A stretch of DNA of 64,000 nt from Maritimibacter alkaliphilus (GTDB taxonomy: Bacteria > Pseudomonadota > Alphaproteobacteria > Rhodobacterales > Rhodobacteraceae), in the NCBI RefSeq assembly GCF_019801605.1, contig NZ_JAHVIT010000001.1, forward strand, positions 744,001 through 808,000, read 5' to 3'. The notes under the pieces are model-generated. The model worked only from the letters and a program-made list of their open reading frames with translations. It ran no database searches and had not been told where the DNA came from. Shown piece after piece: positions 35,221-43,203 of this stretch. The position numbers and the translations under genes were made by a program. The stretch's first letter is position 1. Each line of letters starts with the position of its first letter.

Positions 35221-36222
35221 ATGATCCGCATTGCCCATCTCGTTGACGACACCACTGCTGGCGGCGTGACCCGCTACCTCGATTTCCTGCGGCAGGACCC
35301 GCAGATGGCCCGCATCGCCGACCATCAGGTCTGCGTCGTGCCGCGCCATGCGCCTGCGCGCGCCGGGATCGACGCCGACATGATCGTCTCGCATCTCGCG
35401 ATCACGTGGCGCGGGCTGCCGGGTTTGATGGCCCTGCGGGCGCGTCACTCCGGCCTGCCGCTGGTCCATGTGGAGCACAGCTATTCCGAGGGGTTTACCG
35501 CCGCAAATGTCACCCACCGCACCCGCTTCCACCACCTGCTGCGCTGCGCCTATGCGCTCTTCGACCGGGTCGTGGCGGTGAGCGCGGCTCAGGCCGGCTG
35601 GATGGAGCGGCGCGGGCTGGTGCGGGCGCAGGCGCTCGACGTGATCCCGCCCTGTGTCGACCTTGCCCCCTGTACCGCGCTGGAGGCCCCGCGCGGCCCG
35701 GTGCGGGTGCTGGGCGCCGTGGGGCGGTTCGAGACCCAGAAGGGGTTCGACGTGCTGATCCGGGCCTTCCGGTCGCTGCCCGATCCGTTCCTGCGGCTGG
35801 CACTCTTTGGCGAGGGCGCGGCGCGGGCGGAACTGGAGACGCTCGCCGCGGGCGATCCGCGCATCCTCTTCCCCGGTTTCACCGCCCGCCCCGAGGAGGC
35901 CTATGCCGCCTGCGACGCCATCGCCATGCCCTCGCGGTGGGAGCCCTATGGCCTCGTCGCGCTGGAGGCCAATGCCGCCGGTCGCCCCGTGCTGATGTCC
36001 CGCGTGGACGGGCTGAAGGATCAGGCGGCGCGCGGCAATACCCCGGTGACGGAGTTGAGCGAGGAGGCCTGGACCGATGCCATCGCCCGGCTGACGGAGG
36101 CAGAGCGCCCCGAGATCGACCGCAGCCTTGCCACGGCGCGGCCCACCCGTGACGGCTGGGCGCGGCTGGTGGAGGACCTGCTGGGCGAGAACGAGGGCGA
36201 GAGGCTGGCGCAGACCGCCTGA
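35221..36222 (+). CDS. Family 4-type (GT-B) glycosyltransferase
   Basis: A 333-residue GT-B enzyme. The N-terminal half has the glycine motif DDTTAGGVTRYL (acceptor side) and VHVEHSYSEGFTA. The C-terminal half has VGRFETQKGFDVLIRAFRSL and the retaining-enzyme signature SRWEPYGLVALEANAAGRPV (E-X7-E) near 240-260. It ends the flippase operon, starting 22 bp after the second GT2 gene with GGAGGA upstream. It would add one sugar to the repeat unit. Confidence 0.9.
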   Translation: MIRIAHLVDDTTAGGVTRYLDFLRQDPQMARIADHQVCVVPRHAPARAGIDADMIVSHLAITWRGLPGLMALRARHSGLPLVHVEHSYSEGFTAANVTHRTRFHHLLRCAYALFDRVVAVSAAQAGWMERRGLVRAQALDVIPPCVDLAPCTALEAPRGPVRVLGAVGRFETQKGFDVLIRAFRSLPDPFLRLALFGEGAARAELETLAAGDPRILFPGFTARPEEAYAACDAIAMPSRWEPYGLVALEANAAGRPVLMSRVDGLKDQAARGNTPVTELSEEAWTDAIARLTEAERPEIDRSLATARPTRDGWARLVEDLLGENEGERLAQTA

Positions 36223-36414
36223 GGGCGAGCCATCGGGCCAGCGCGGTCGGGCACGACGTCCGTCGATGCCGGGCCGGGCATGGGACACGGTCCGGCTGAC
36301 CCCCGGAACAGGTCCGGGCAGGGGGCGCGGCCCTGCGCGGCCTCGCGTGGGACCCGGTGCAGTGCGTGACTGCGGTGGCGAGGCGCGGCGGAACGCTCCC
36401 GCCCCGCCAGCCCC

Positions 36415-37809
36415 TCAGAGGTCGAAGATCCGCCCGCGGTTCAGGATGCCGTTCGGGTCCAGCGCCCGTTTCAGCCGCCGCATCACCGCGATCTCGCCGT
36501 CGCTGCGGGCGAGGGGAAGCCACGGCTTCTTGTCCACGCCGATCCCGTGTTCGGCCGAGATCGCGCCGCCATGCTCCGCCACCACGTGATAGAGCCGGTC
36601 CAGCGCCGCCTCCTTCCGCGTGGTGGTGAAGACGTAGTGCAGGTTGCCGTCGCCGATGTGGCCGAACATGTAGAACGCCGCCCCCGGATCGACCTCCCGC
36701 ACCGCCTTTTGGCTGGCCACGGCAAAGTCGGCCATCCGCGTCAGCGGGACCGAGATGTCGCCGCTCGCCGTATTGTCGAGATGACGCACGAATTCCGCCC
36801 CGCCGTCGCGGATCTCCCACAGCGTCTCGTATTCCTTGAGGGACTGCGAGACGACGGCATCCAGCGCCAGCCCGTCCTCGATCCCCTCCATCAGCGTGTC
36901 GAGGAAACCGTCCGCCGCGCCGCCGGGCGTGGGGGACTGGCTCTCGGCCAGAAGGTAGAAGGGGGCCTCGGTCGTCAGGGGCGGGGTGCGGCCCTGATGG
37001 CGGCAGATGCCGAAATAGGCGCCGGGCCACATCACCTCGCAGGCGGTCAGCCGGGGGCCGAGTGCCGCGCGTAGCCGTTGCAGAAGGCTCAGCGCCGCCT
37101 CCAGCGAGGGCACGGCGAGGAGGGCGTTCATGGCATCCGCCGGGGCCGGGTGCAGGCGCAGCAGGGCCTTGGTCACCACGCCCATGGTGCCCTCGCTGCC
37201 GATGAAGAGCTGGTTCAGGTCGCAGCCGCTGTTGTCCTTCTCCAGCCCGCGCAGGCCCGACAGGATCGTGCCATCGGCCAGCACCGCCTCCAGCCCGGCC
37301 ACCTGTGCGCGGAACATGCCGTAGCGCAGCACCCGGATGCCGCCCGCGTTGGTGGCGATATTGCCGCCGATGGTGGCGGTACCGCGCGCGCCGATGTCCA
37401 CGCCGAAGGTGAACCCGGCCGCACTTGCGGCCTCCTGTACGGCTTGAAGGGGGGTACCGGCCTCGGCCAGCACGGTGGCGCTTTCGGTCGAGACGGGGCC
37501 GACGGCGGTCATGCGCTCCAGCGAGAGGACGGCCTCGCCCTGCACGATGCGATGCGCCCCCGACAGGCCGGTACGCCCGCCATGGACCACCACGCGCTGC
37601 CCGGCCGCATCGCAGAGCCGCAGCGCGTCGGAGACCTCCTGCGTCGTGGCGGGCCGCAGCACGAAGCGGGGCCGGGCCGAGACGCGGTCGCGCCGGTCCT
37701 CCTGATAGCGCGGGTCGATCCTGTCTCCGGTCAGCAGGGCCTGCGGCGGCAGCACCGCGCCCAGCCGTTCGATCAGGGCCTCCTCGACCCCGCTCAGTAC
37801 CTCTGTCAT
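36415..37809 (-). CDS. FAD-linked hydroxyacid oxidase/dehydrogenase (GlcD/D-LDH type)
   Basis: A 464-residue vanillyl-alcohol-oxidase-fold flavoprotein. It has the FAD pyrophosphate loop VVHGGRTGLSGAH at 74-86, IGGNIATNAGGIRVLRYG (around 146-163), SEGTMGVVTKA and a C-terminal GHIGDGNLHYVF with the metal/flavin histidines, ending in HGIGVDKKPWL and LDPNGILNRGRIF. This is the pattern of D-lactate dehydrogenase, glycolate oxidase GlcD and D-2-hydroxyglutarate dehydrogenase. The start at 37809 is chosen because GGGGAGGAG immediately precedes it. It is divergent from a FadR-type GntR regulator, so a 2-hydroxyacid such as lactate is a plausible substrate and inducer. Confidence 0.9.
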   Translation of the reverse strand: MTEVLSGVEEALIERLGAVLPPQALLTGDRIDPRYQEDRRDRVSARPRFVLRPATTQEVSDALRLCDAAGQRVVVHGGRTGLSGAHRIVQGEAVLSLERMTAVGPVSTESATVLAEAGTPLQAVQEAASAAGFTFGVDIGARGTATIGGNIATNAGGIRVLRYGMFRAQVAGLEAVLADGTILSGLRGLEKDNSGCDLNQLFIGSEGTMGVVTKALLRLHPAPADAMNALLAVPSLEAALSLLQRLRAALGPRLTACEVMWPGAYFGICRHQGRTPPLTTEAPFYLLAESQSPTPGGAADGFLDTLMEGIEDGLALDAVVSQSLKEYETLWEIRDGGAEFVRHLDNTASGDISVPLTRMADFAVASQKAVREVDPGAAFYMFGHIGDGNLHYVFTTTRKEAALDRLYHVVAEHGGAISAEHGIGVDKKPWLPLARSDGEIAVMRRLKRALDPNGILNRGRIFDL

Positions 37810-37932
37810 CCGCTCCTCCCCAGGACCTGTGATGGGCAACGCAACGACGGTCGCAGAATTAATCTATTTGTCAAACCTTTTAATCTTTTGCGCGCGGTGC
37901 TAGCCTCCGAGTCGCTTGAGAGGGGGACCGCC
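37810..37932. promoter_or_regulatory. Divergent promoter of FAD oxidase and GntR regulator
   Basis: A 123-bp AT-rich gap. TTAATC occurs at 37859-37864 and 37880-37885, exactly 21 bp or two helical turns apart. Between them TTGTCAAAC contains a TTGACA hexamer on the minus strand (37874-37869) and resembles the T-GTC-half of FadR-type operators. I read this as the GntR binding region; the -10 boxes are not obvious. Confidence 0.45.
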
Positions 37933-38712
37933 ATGGCGCTCGGCAGTGGGCTACAGACAGGATTGCAGACGGGCTTGCAGACCGGAGAGATCGTCCGGGA
38001 CGGGCTGTCGCGGCAGGTGGCCGACCAGCTGCGCGCCGCGATCCGCGACGGGCAGCTCAAGGTCGATGACCGGCTGCCGAACGAGGAGGACCTCGCGAAG
38101 CATTTCGGCGTGTCGCGGCCCACGATACGCGAGGCGCTCAAGATCCTTGCGGCCCAGAACCTGATCCGCTCGCGCCGCGGCCCCGCCGGGGGCACCTTCG
38201 TCTCGCGTCCCGATCCGCAGGGGCTGGGAGAGGCGATTGCCGATGCCGCCACGCTGCTGGTGGGCACGGGCGATATCGACGTGGAGGAGATGCTGACCGC
38301 CCGGGCCGAGACCGAGGCCGTCTGCTGCCGCCTTGCCGCCGCCGCCCGGACCGAGGAGGACCTCGCCGCGCTGCGGGCCGAGGTTGCCCTGCAACGGGAC
38401 GAGAGCCTGCGCGACGAGGACTTCTGCGCCTCCGACGTGCGGTTCCACCGGGCGCTGGTGCAGGCGACGCACAACCAGCCGCTCAAGCTGATGATGTACG
38501 CGGTGATCGAAAGCTTCATCCCCGTGACCAACATGCTGATCTACCGCGAGCATGAGCGCCGCCGCTCGGTCGACCTGCACGACCAGATCACCGAGGCGAT
38601 CGCGGCGGGCGAGGGGGCCCGTGCCGCAGAACTGATGGGACGTCACCTCGAGGGGATGCGCGACCTGCTGAATGCCACGCTCGACCGGCGCGCCGCCGGG
38701 CGCACTGGCTGA
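37933..38712 (+). CDS. GntR regulator, FadR subfamily
   Basis: A 259-residue regulator. The N-terminal winged helix (about 20-85) includes LRAAIRDGQLKVDDRLPNE, HFGVSRPTIREALKILAAQ and the wing RRGPAGGTFVSRP. The C-terminal FCD domain (about 100-240) has the metal-binding set of acidic and histidine residues (CASDVRFHRALVQATHN, LHDQITEAI). Residues 6-17 repeat GLQT three times, a short tandem expansion ahead of the DNA-binding domain. It diverges from the FAD oxidase gene and probably controls it. Its stop is 38 bp before acuI. Confidence 0.9.
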   Translation: MALGSGLQTGLQTGLQTGEIVRDGLSRQVADQLRAAIRDGQLKVDDRLPNEEDLAKHFGVSRPTIREALKILAAQNLIRSRRGPAGGTFVSRPDPQGLGEAIADAATLLVGTGDIDVEEMLTARAETEAVCCRLAAAARTEEDLAALRAEVALQRDESLRDEDFCASDVRFHRALVQATHNQPLKLMMYAVIESFIPVTNMLIYREHERRRSVDLHDQITEAIAAGEGARAAELMGRHLEGMRDLLNATLDRRAAGRTG

Positions 38713-38750
38713 GATATCACCAAGAGATCTATTCCGGGAGGAAAACGGAA

Positions 38751-39746
38751 ATGAGCGAAACCTTTCGCGCCATGATGATCACTGATGTCGAGGGCAAGCC
38801 CAGGGCGGGCTTTGCCGACATCACGCTGGCCGATCTGCCCGAGCACGAGGTGCTGGTCGAGATCGCCTATTCGACCGTGAACTACAAGGACGGGCTGGCG
38901 GTCAGCGGCAAGGGCCGCATCGCGCGCCGCCGCCCCATGGTGGCGGGGATCGACCTTGCCGGGACCGTCGTGGAAAGCGCCTCCCCGGCATGGAAGGCGG
39001 GCGACAAGGTCGTGGTGAACGGCTGGGGCCTGTCGGAGACGGAATGGGGCGGCTACAGCCGGTACCAGCGGCTCAAACCCGAGTGGCTGACACGTCTGCC
39101 CGAGGCCTTCAGCATGGAACAGGCCATGGCGATCGGCACCGCGGGCTATACCGCCGCGCTCTGCGTGGATGCGCTGGAGCAATGGGGCGCGATCCAGCCC
39201 GGCGGTGGCGAGGTGCTGGTGACCGGGGCGGCGGGCGGCGTCGGCTCCACCGCGATCAGCCTGCTCTCGGCCAAGGGCTATACTGTCACGGCGGCCACCG
39301 GCCGGCCCGAGACCCATGACTACCTCGCAGGCCTCGGCGCCAGCGGCTTTGTCGCCCGCGCCGATCTGGCCGAACCGGGCGGCGTGCTGCAGAAGGAACG
39401 CTGGGCGGGGGCGGTGGATTCCGTCGGCTCCACCACGCTGGCGAACGTGCTGGCGCAGACCTGCTATGGCGGCGCCGTGGCGGCCTGTGGCCTTGCAGGT
39501 GGGATGGACCTGCCGGGGTCGGTCGCCCCGCACATCCTGCGCGGCGTGGCGCTTCTGGGGATCGACAGCGTGATGGCCCCGCAGGCCAAGCGGGACCGGG
39601 CCTGGGCGCTGCTGGCAGAACATCTCGACACCGCCAAGCTGGCCGAGATCGCCCATGTGGAGCCGATGTCCAACCTGCCGCAACTGGCCGCAGATATCGT
39701 CGCGGGCAAGATCCGGGGCCGGGTGGTGGTGGACGTCACCGCCTGA
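38751..39746 (+). CDS. acuI: Acrylyl-CoA reductase AcuI (MDR superfamily)
   Basis: A 331-residue zinc-free medium-chain reductase of the YhdH/AcuI family that reduces acrylyl-CoA to propionyl-CoA with NADPH. Landmarks are the N-terminal FRAMMI, YSTVNYKDGLAV (around 40-51), GWGLSETEWGGYS (around 91-103), the nucleotide loop VTGAAGGVGSTA at 157-168 and the C-terminal GKIRGRVVVDVT. It takes part in detoxifying acrylate from DMSP cleavage and in 3-hydroxypropionate metabolism. There is a strong ribosome site (GGGAGGAAAA). No DMSP lyase is adjacent. It follows the GntR gene by 38 bp and may be co-transcribed. Confidence 0.9.
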   Translation: MSETFRAMMITDVEGKPRAGFADITLADLPEHEVLVEIAYSTVNYKDGLAVSGKGRIARRRPMVAGIDLAGTVVESASPAWKAGDKVVVNGWGLSETEWGGYSRYQRLKPEWLTRLPEAFSMEQAMAIGTAGYTAALCVDALEQWGAIQPGGGEVLVTGAAGGVGSTAISLLSAKGYTVTAATGRPETHDYLAGLGASGFVARADLAEPGGVLQKERWAGAVDSVGSTTLANVLAQTCYGGAVAACGLAGGMDLPGSVAPHILRGVALLGIDSVMAPQAKRDRAWALLAEHLDTAKLAEIAHVEPMSNLPQLAADIVAGKIRGRVVVDVTA

Positions 39747-39889
39747 GGGCCTGTCCTGCACGCGGCCTGACACTGGGCCTGCGCCCCCGCCTTTGGTCTC
39801 GCCCGCGCCTTTCGGGGGGCGGGCGTGCCACGCTTTGACCTTGGCCGGTGGGCTGCGCTATGCTGCCCGCCGGGACACGGGAGGGTGCC

Positions 39890-40159
39890 ATGGCCGGTGG
39901 ATGGGCGCGCGACGGCGCGGTGAGCGAACAGATCGAAGCCTCGATCAGCGATGAGTTGAAGCGGATGCAGGCGCGCCGCGGCCCCGTGGGCGAGAGCCTG
40001 ACCCATTGCGCCGAATGCGAGGAGGAGATCCCCGAGAAGCGCCGCGTGGCGATCCCGGGGGTGAAGCTCTGCATCGACTGCCAGAACGAGCGCGACGGCC
40101 GTGCAACGCAGCGCGGCGGGATCAACCGTCGCGGATCGAAGGACAGCCAGTTGAAGTGA
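39890..40159 (+). CDS. DksA/TraR-type C4 zinc-finger protein
   Basis: An 89-residue protein with a zinc finger of Cys40-X2-Cys43 and Cys61-X2-Cys64 (HCAECEEEIP...LCIDCQ), the usual DksA/TraR spacing. The N-terminal part is short and helical, about 35 residues, so this is a TraR/YbiI-sized member, not a full DksA with its long coiled coil. Such proteins can enter the RNA-polymerase secondary channel. The start at 39890 follows GGGAGGG. Genomic context gives no further clue. Confidence 0.85.
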   Translation: MAGGWARDGAVSEQIEASISDELKRMQARRGPVGESLTHCAECEEEIPEKRRVAIPGVKLCIDCQNERDGRATQRGGINRRGSKDSQLK

Positions 40160-40284
40160 CCTGAGCCGGGCCATCGCTTGCCCGGCGCTTATCCGGCGCA
40201 GCGGACTTCTCCACGCGGAACGGTCTCGGTGACGGGACAGGGGACTGCCTCCGCGAGGCCTGCGTGCAACGTCTCAGGCGGGAT

Positions 40285-40329
40285 CCGGAATTTTCAAAAA
40301 TTCCGGTCCGTTTTCTTCGAAGAAAACGG
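40285..40329. terminator. Two back-to-back palindromic hairpins
   Basis: Hairpin 1 is CCGGAATTTT (40285-40294) paired with AAAATTCCGG (40297-40306). Two bases later comes hairpin 2, CCGTTTTCTTC (40308-40318) followed at once by its exact complement (40319-40329). Both are AT-rich in the middle and GC-closed. They lie between the zinc-finger gene and the 3' end of the long catabolic operon, so they probably stop transcription from both sides. Confidence 0.75.
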
Positions 40330-40420
40330 GCAGGGCCTCGGACGCGCAGCAGCACGTGAGGGCCTTGCGCAGGAGAGAGGCGGCCGAAACCCGGCCGCCG
40401 CGTCCGTCATTCCGCAGCCA

Positions 40421-42082
40421 TCATTCCGCAGCCACGCCCGCGGCCATGGCCTTGGCCCGTTCGCGCAGCACGAACTTCTGGATCTTGCCGGTCGAGGTCT
40501 TGGGCAGATCGTCGAAGACCACCCGCGCGGGGCATTTGAAATGCGCCAGCGACCCCCGGCAATGGGCGATCAGCTCGGCCTCGCTCAGCACGCGGCCCGG
40601 GCGCAGTTCCACGAAGGCCGCGGGCCGCTCGCCCCATTTCTCGTCCGGCATCGCAACCACGGCGCAGAGCGACACGTCGGGGTGCCGGAAAAGCGCCTCC
40701 TCCACCTCGATGGAGGAGATGTTCTCGCCGCCCGAGATGATGATGTCCTTGGACCGGTCCTTCAGCTGGATATAGCCATCCGCATGCATCACGCCGAGGT
40801 CGCCGGTGTGGAACCAGCCACCGGCAAAGGCCTCCTCGGTCGCCTTCGCGTTCTTGAGGTAGCCCTTCATGATCACGTTGCCGCGCAGCATCACCTCGCC
40901 CAGCGTCTCGCCGTCGGCGGGCACCGGCTGCATCGTCTCGGGGTCCAGCACGGCGGCCTCGGAGAGCGAGAGGTAGCGCACGCCCTGACGGGCCTTGTGG
41001 GCAGCCTGATCGGGCAGGGACAGGGCGTCCCAGTCGCGGTTCCACTCGTTCACCACGGCGGGGCCGTAGGTCTCGGTCAGGCCGTAGAGGTGCAGCACCC
41101 GGAAGCCCGCGTCCTTCATGGCGGCCAGCACCGCCTCGGGCGGGGGCGCGGCGGCGGTGATGAAGATCGCCTCCTGCGGGAAGGTCCGCTTGTCGGCCTC
41201 CTCGGCGTTGAGCAGCGTCGACATGACGATGGGCGCGCCGCAGAGGTGGGTCACGCCATGCTCGGCGATCAGGTCGTAGATCGGCTTGGCCCGGACCCAG
41301 CGGAGGCAGACATGGGTGCCCGCCTGCACCGCCACGGTCCAGGAGAAGCTCCAGCCGTTGCAGTGGAAGAGCGGCAGCGTCCAGAGGTAGACCGGATGCT
41401 TGCCCATCTCGCCGTGGATCACCTTGTTCAGCGCCATCAGAGCCGCGCCGCGGTGGTGCAGGACGACGCCCTTGGGGTTGCCCGTGGTGCCCGAGGTGTA
41501 GTTGAGCGAGATCGCCTCCCACTCATCCGCGGGCGGCGGGGCGACATAGGCGGGATCGCCCGAGGCGAGGAAATCGGCATAGTCCCACGTCCCGATGGCC
41601 GGGCCCTTGGGATAGGGCGCATCCTCGGGATACTCGGGATCGTCGTAGTCGATGATCAGCGGCGGGTTTTCGAGGCCCGCCACCGCCTCGGCGGCCAGCG
41701 TCGCGAACTCGCGGTCGACGATCAGCACCTTGGCCTCGGCGTGCTCCAGCTGGAAGGCGATGGCCGGCGCGTCGAGCCGGTAGTTAAGCGAATGCAGCAC
41801 CGCGCCCTCGGCCATGGCGACGCCGTAATGCGCCTCCACCATGGGCGGCGTGTTGGAGAGCAGGACCGAGACCGTATCGCCCCGCCCGATGCCGTGGCGC
41901 ACCAGCGCCGAGGCGAGGCGGCGGCAGTTCTCCCAGAGCTGCGCGTAGGAGGTCCGCTGGCTGCCGTGGACCACGGCGAGGTGGTCGGGATAGGTCAGTG
42001 CCGCCCGTTCCAGATAGGAGATCGGCGTCATCGGCTGGTGGTTGGCCGGGCAGGGGGCGAGCCCCTCGTCGTATTTGGTCAT
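40421..42082 (-). CDS. AMP-forming acyl-CoA synthetase
   Basis: A 553-residue ANL-superfamily ligase. It has the ATP loop YTSGTTGNPKG at 195-205, the LYGLTETYGP substrate/adenylate motif, GWFHTGDLGVMHADGYI and the catalytic lysine Lys533 in KTSTGKIQKF. The N-terminal MTPISYLERAALTYPDHLAVVHG is typical of the medium-chain acyl/AAE-type branch. The substrate is unknown; possibilities include fatty, methylthio- or aromatic acids. The start at 42082 follows GGAGG. It is the last gene of the minus-strand operon that begins at 53212, 140 bp after the rhodanese gene, the largest gap in that operon. Confidence 0.9.
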   Translation of the reverse strand: MTKYDEGLAPCPANHQPMTPISYLERAALTYPDHLAVVHGSQRTSYAQLWENCRRLASALVRHGIGRGDTVSVLLSNTPPMVEAHYGVAMAEGAVLHSLNYRLDAPAIAFQLEHAEAKVLIVDREFATLAAEAVAGLENPPLIIDYDDPEYPEDAPYPKGPAIGTWDYADFLASGDPAYVAPPPADEWEAISLNYTSGTTGNPKGVVLHHRGAALMALNKVIHGEMGKHPVYLWTLPLFHCNGWSFSWTVAVQAGTHVCLRWVRAKPIYDLIAEHGVTHLCGAPIVMSTLLNAEEADKRTFPQEAIFITAAAPPPEAVLAAMKDAGFRVLHLYGLTETYGPAVVNEWNRDWDALSLPDQAAHKARQGVRYLSLSEAAVLDPETMQPVPADGETLGEVMLRGNVIMKGYLKNAKATEEAFAGGWFHTGDLGVMHADGYIQLKDRSKDIIISGGENISSIEVEEALFRHPDVSLCAVVAMPDEKWGERPAAFVELRPGRVLSEAELIAHCRGSLAHFKCPARVVFDDLPKTSTGKIQKFVLRERAKAMAAGVAAE

Positions 42083-42222
42083 CTGTTCCTCCACCGGTCT
42101 GGCCCGGTCTCCTCGTGGCCCCGGGGGCCAACTGCCGACCCCCGCACGGGCGGCGGGGGCGTTCTCGTTGCTCAACGCCGGGGCGCGGGGCCGTCAAGCC
42201 CGCCGCGCCTCCGGCGGCAGCC

Positions 42223-42618
42223 TCAGGCGCTGCGCTTTTCCTTCTCGGCGGTGGGGTGGCCGTCCTTCTTCCAGCCGCCGAAGCCGCCGCGCAGGCTCTG
42301 CGCGTCCAGCCCCATCTCCTGCCCGACCCGGGCCGCCAGCAGCGACCGCCAGCCGGAGGCGCAGTAGAAGACATAGGTCTTGCCCTCCGCGAACCACTCC
42401 TTGTGGTAGGGGCTCTCCGGGTCGATCCAGAACTCCAGCATACCACGGGGCGCGTGTCTTGCGCCCGGGATCATGCCGTCACGCTCCAGCTCGCGCGGGT
42501 CCCGGATGTCGACCAGCACGATGCCCTCGTCCTCCAGCTTGCCTGCCATCTCCTCCGCGGTGACCGAGGTCACCATCGCGTCGGCCTCCTCGAGCATCTG
42601 CTTGTAGCCTTTTGCCAT
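42223..42618 (-). CDS. Rhodanese-domain protein
   Basis: A 131-residue single-domain rhodanese. The catalytic Cys86 lies in the loop YCASGWRS, and VDIRDPRELERDGMIPGA (around 36-53) is the conserved first motif, followed by GGFGGWKKDGHP near the end. Such proteins carry sulfane sulfur as persulfide. It is separated by 3 bp from the AhpD-like gene. Its presence in an operon with a sulfoxide/N-oxide-reductase-like enzyme suggests sulfur chemistry, but transfer partners are unknown. Cytoplasmic, no signal peptide. Confidence 0.9.
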   Translation of the reverse strand: MAKGYKQMLEEADAMVTSVTAEEMAGKLEDEGIVLVDIRDPRELERDGMIPGARHAPRGMLEFWIDPESPYHKEWFAEGKTYVFYCASGWRSLLAARVGQEMGLDAQSLRGGFGGWKKDGHPTAEKEKRSA

Positions 42619-42621
42619 CTT

Positions 42622-43191
42622 TCAACGTCCCATGCTGTAGAATTCGGGGTTCGGTTTCATGCTGGTCAGGTTGGCCAGCCGGTTCGACATGCCGAAGAAG
42701 GCGGTGATGGCACCGATGTCCCAGATGTCCTCATCCGTGAATCCATGCCCGTGCAGCACCGCGATGTCCTCCTCGCCGACCTCGTAGGCACGCTCGCAGA
42801 CCTTCATGGCGAAGTCGAGCATGGCCTTCTGGCGGTCGGTGATCGCCGCCTTGCGGTAGTTGATCGCCACCTGGTCGGCGATCAGCGGGTCCTTGGCGCG
42901 GATGCGCAGGATCGCGCCGTGGGCCACGACGCAATACTGGCACTGGTTCAGGTTCGAGGTGGCGACCACGATCATCTCGCGCTCGGCCTTGGTGAGACCC
43001 TCCTTCTTGTCCATCAGCGCATCGTGATAGGCAAAGAAGGCCCGGCATTCGTCGGGGCGGTGCGCCAGCGTCAGGAAGACATTGGGCACGAAGCCGGATT
43101 TCTCCTGCACGGCGAGGACTTTCTCGCGGATGTCCTCCGGCAGGTCGGCGATTTCCGGCACCGGAAAGCGGCTGATCGGGGTCTCGGTCAT
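42622..43191 (-). CDS. AhpD-like peroxidase-related protein (carboxymuconolactone decarboxylase fold)
   Basis: A 189-residue all-helical protein of the uncharacterised peroxidase-related (TIGR01926-like) group. It has the AhpD redox motif C84-Q-Y-C87 followed by His91 (QCQYCVVAHG), preceded by LTKAEREMIVVATSNLN. The CXXC supports thiol peroxidase or disulfide reductase activity. It is 12 bp downstream of the molybdoenzyme gene, so it may protect or reduce a sulfur compound in that pathway. The natural substrate is unknown. Confidence 0.9.
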   Translation of the reverse strand: MTETPISRFPVPEIADLPEDIREKVLAVQEKSGFVPNVFLTLAHRPDECRAFFAYHDALMDKKEGLTKAEREMIVVATSNLNQCQYCVVAHGAILRIRAKDPLIADQVAINYRKAAITDRQKAMLDFAMKVCERAYEVGEEDIAVLHGHGFTDEDIWDIGAITAFFGMSNRLANLTSMKPNPEFYSMGR

Positions 43192-43203
43192 CTTGGTCCT
43201 TTC

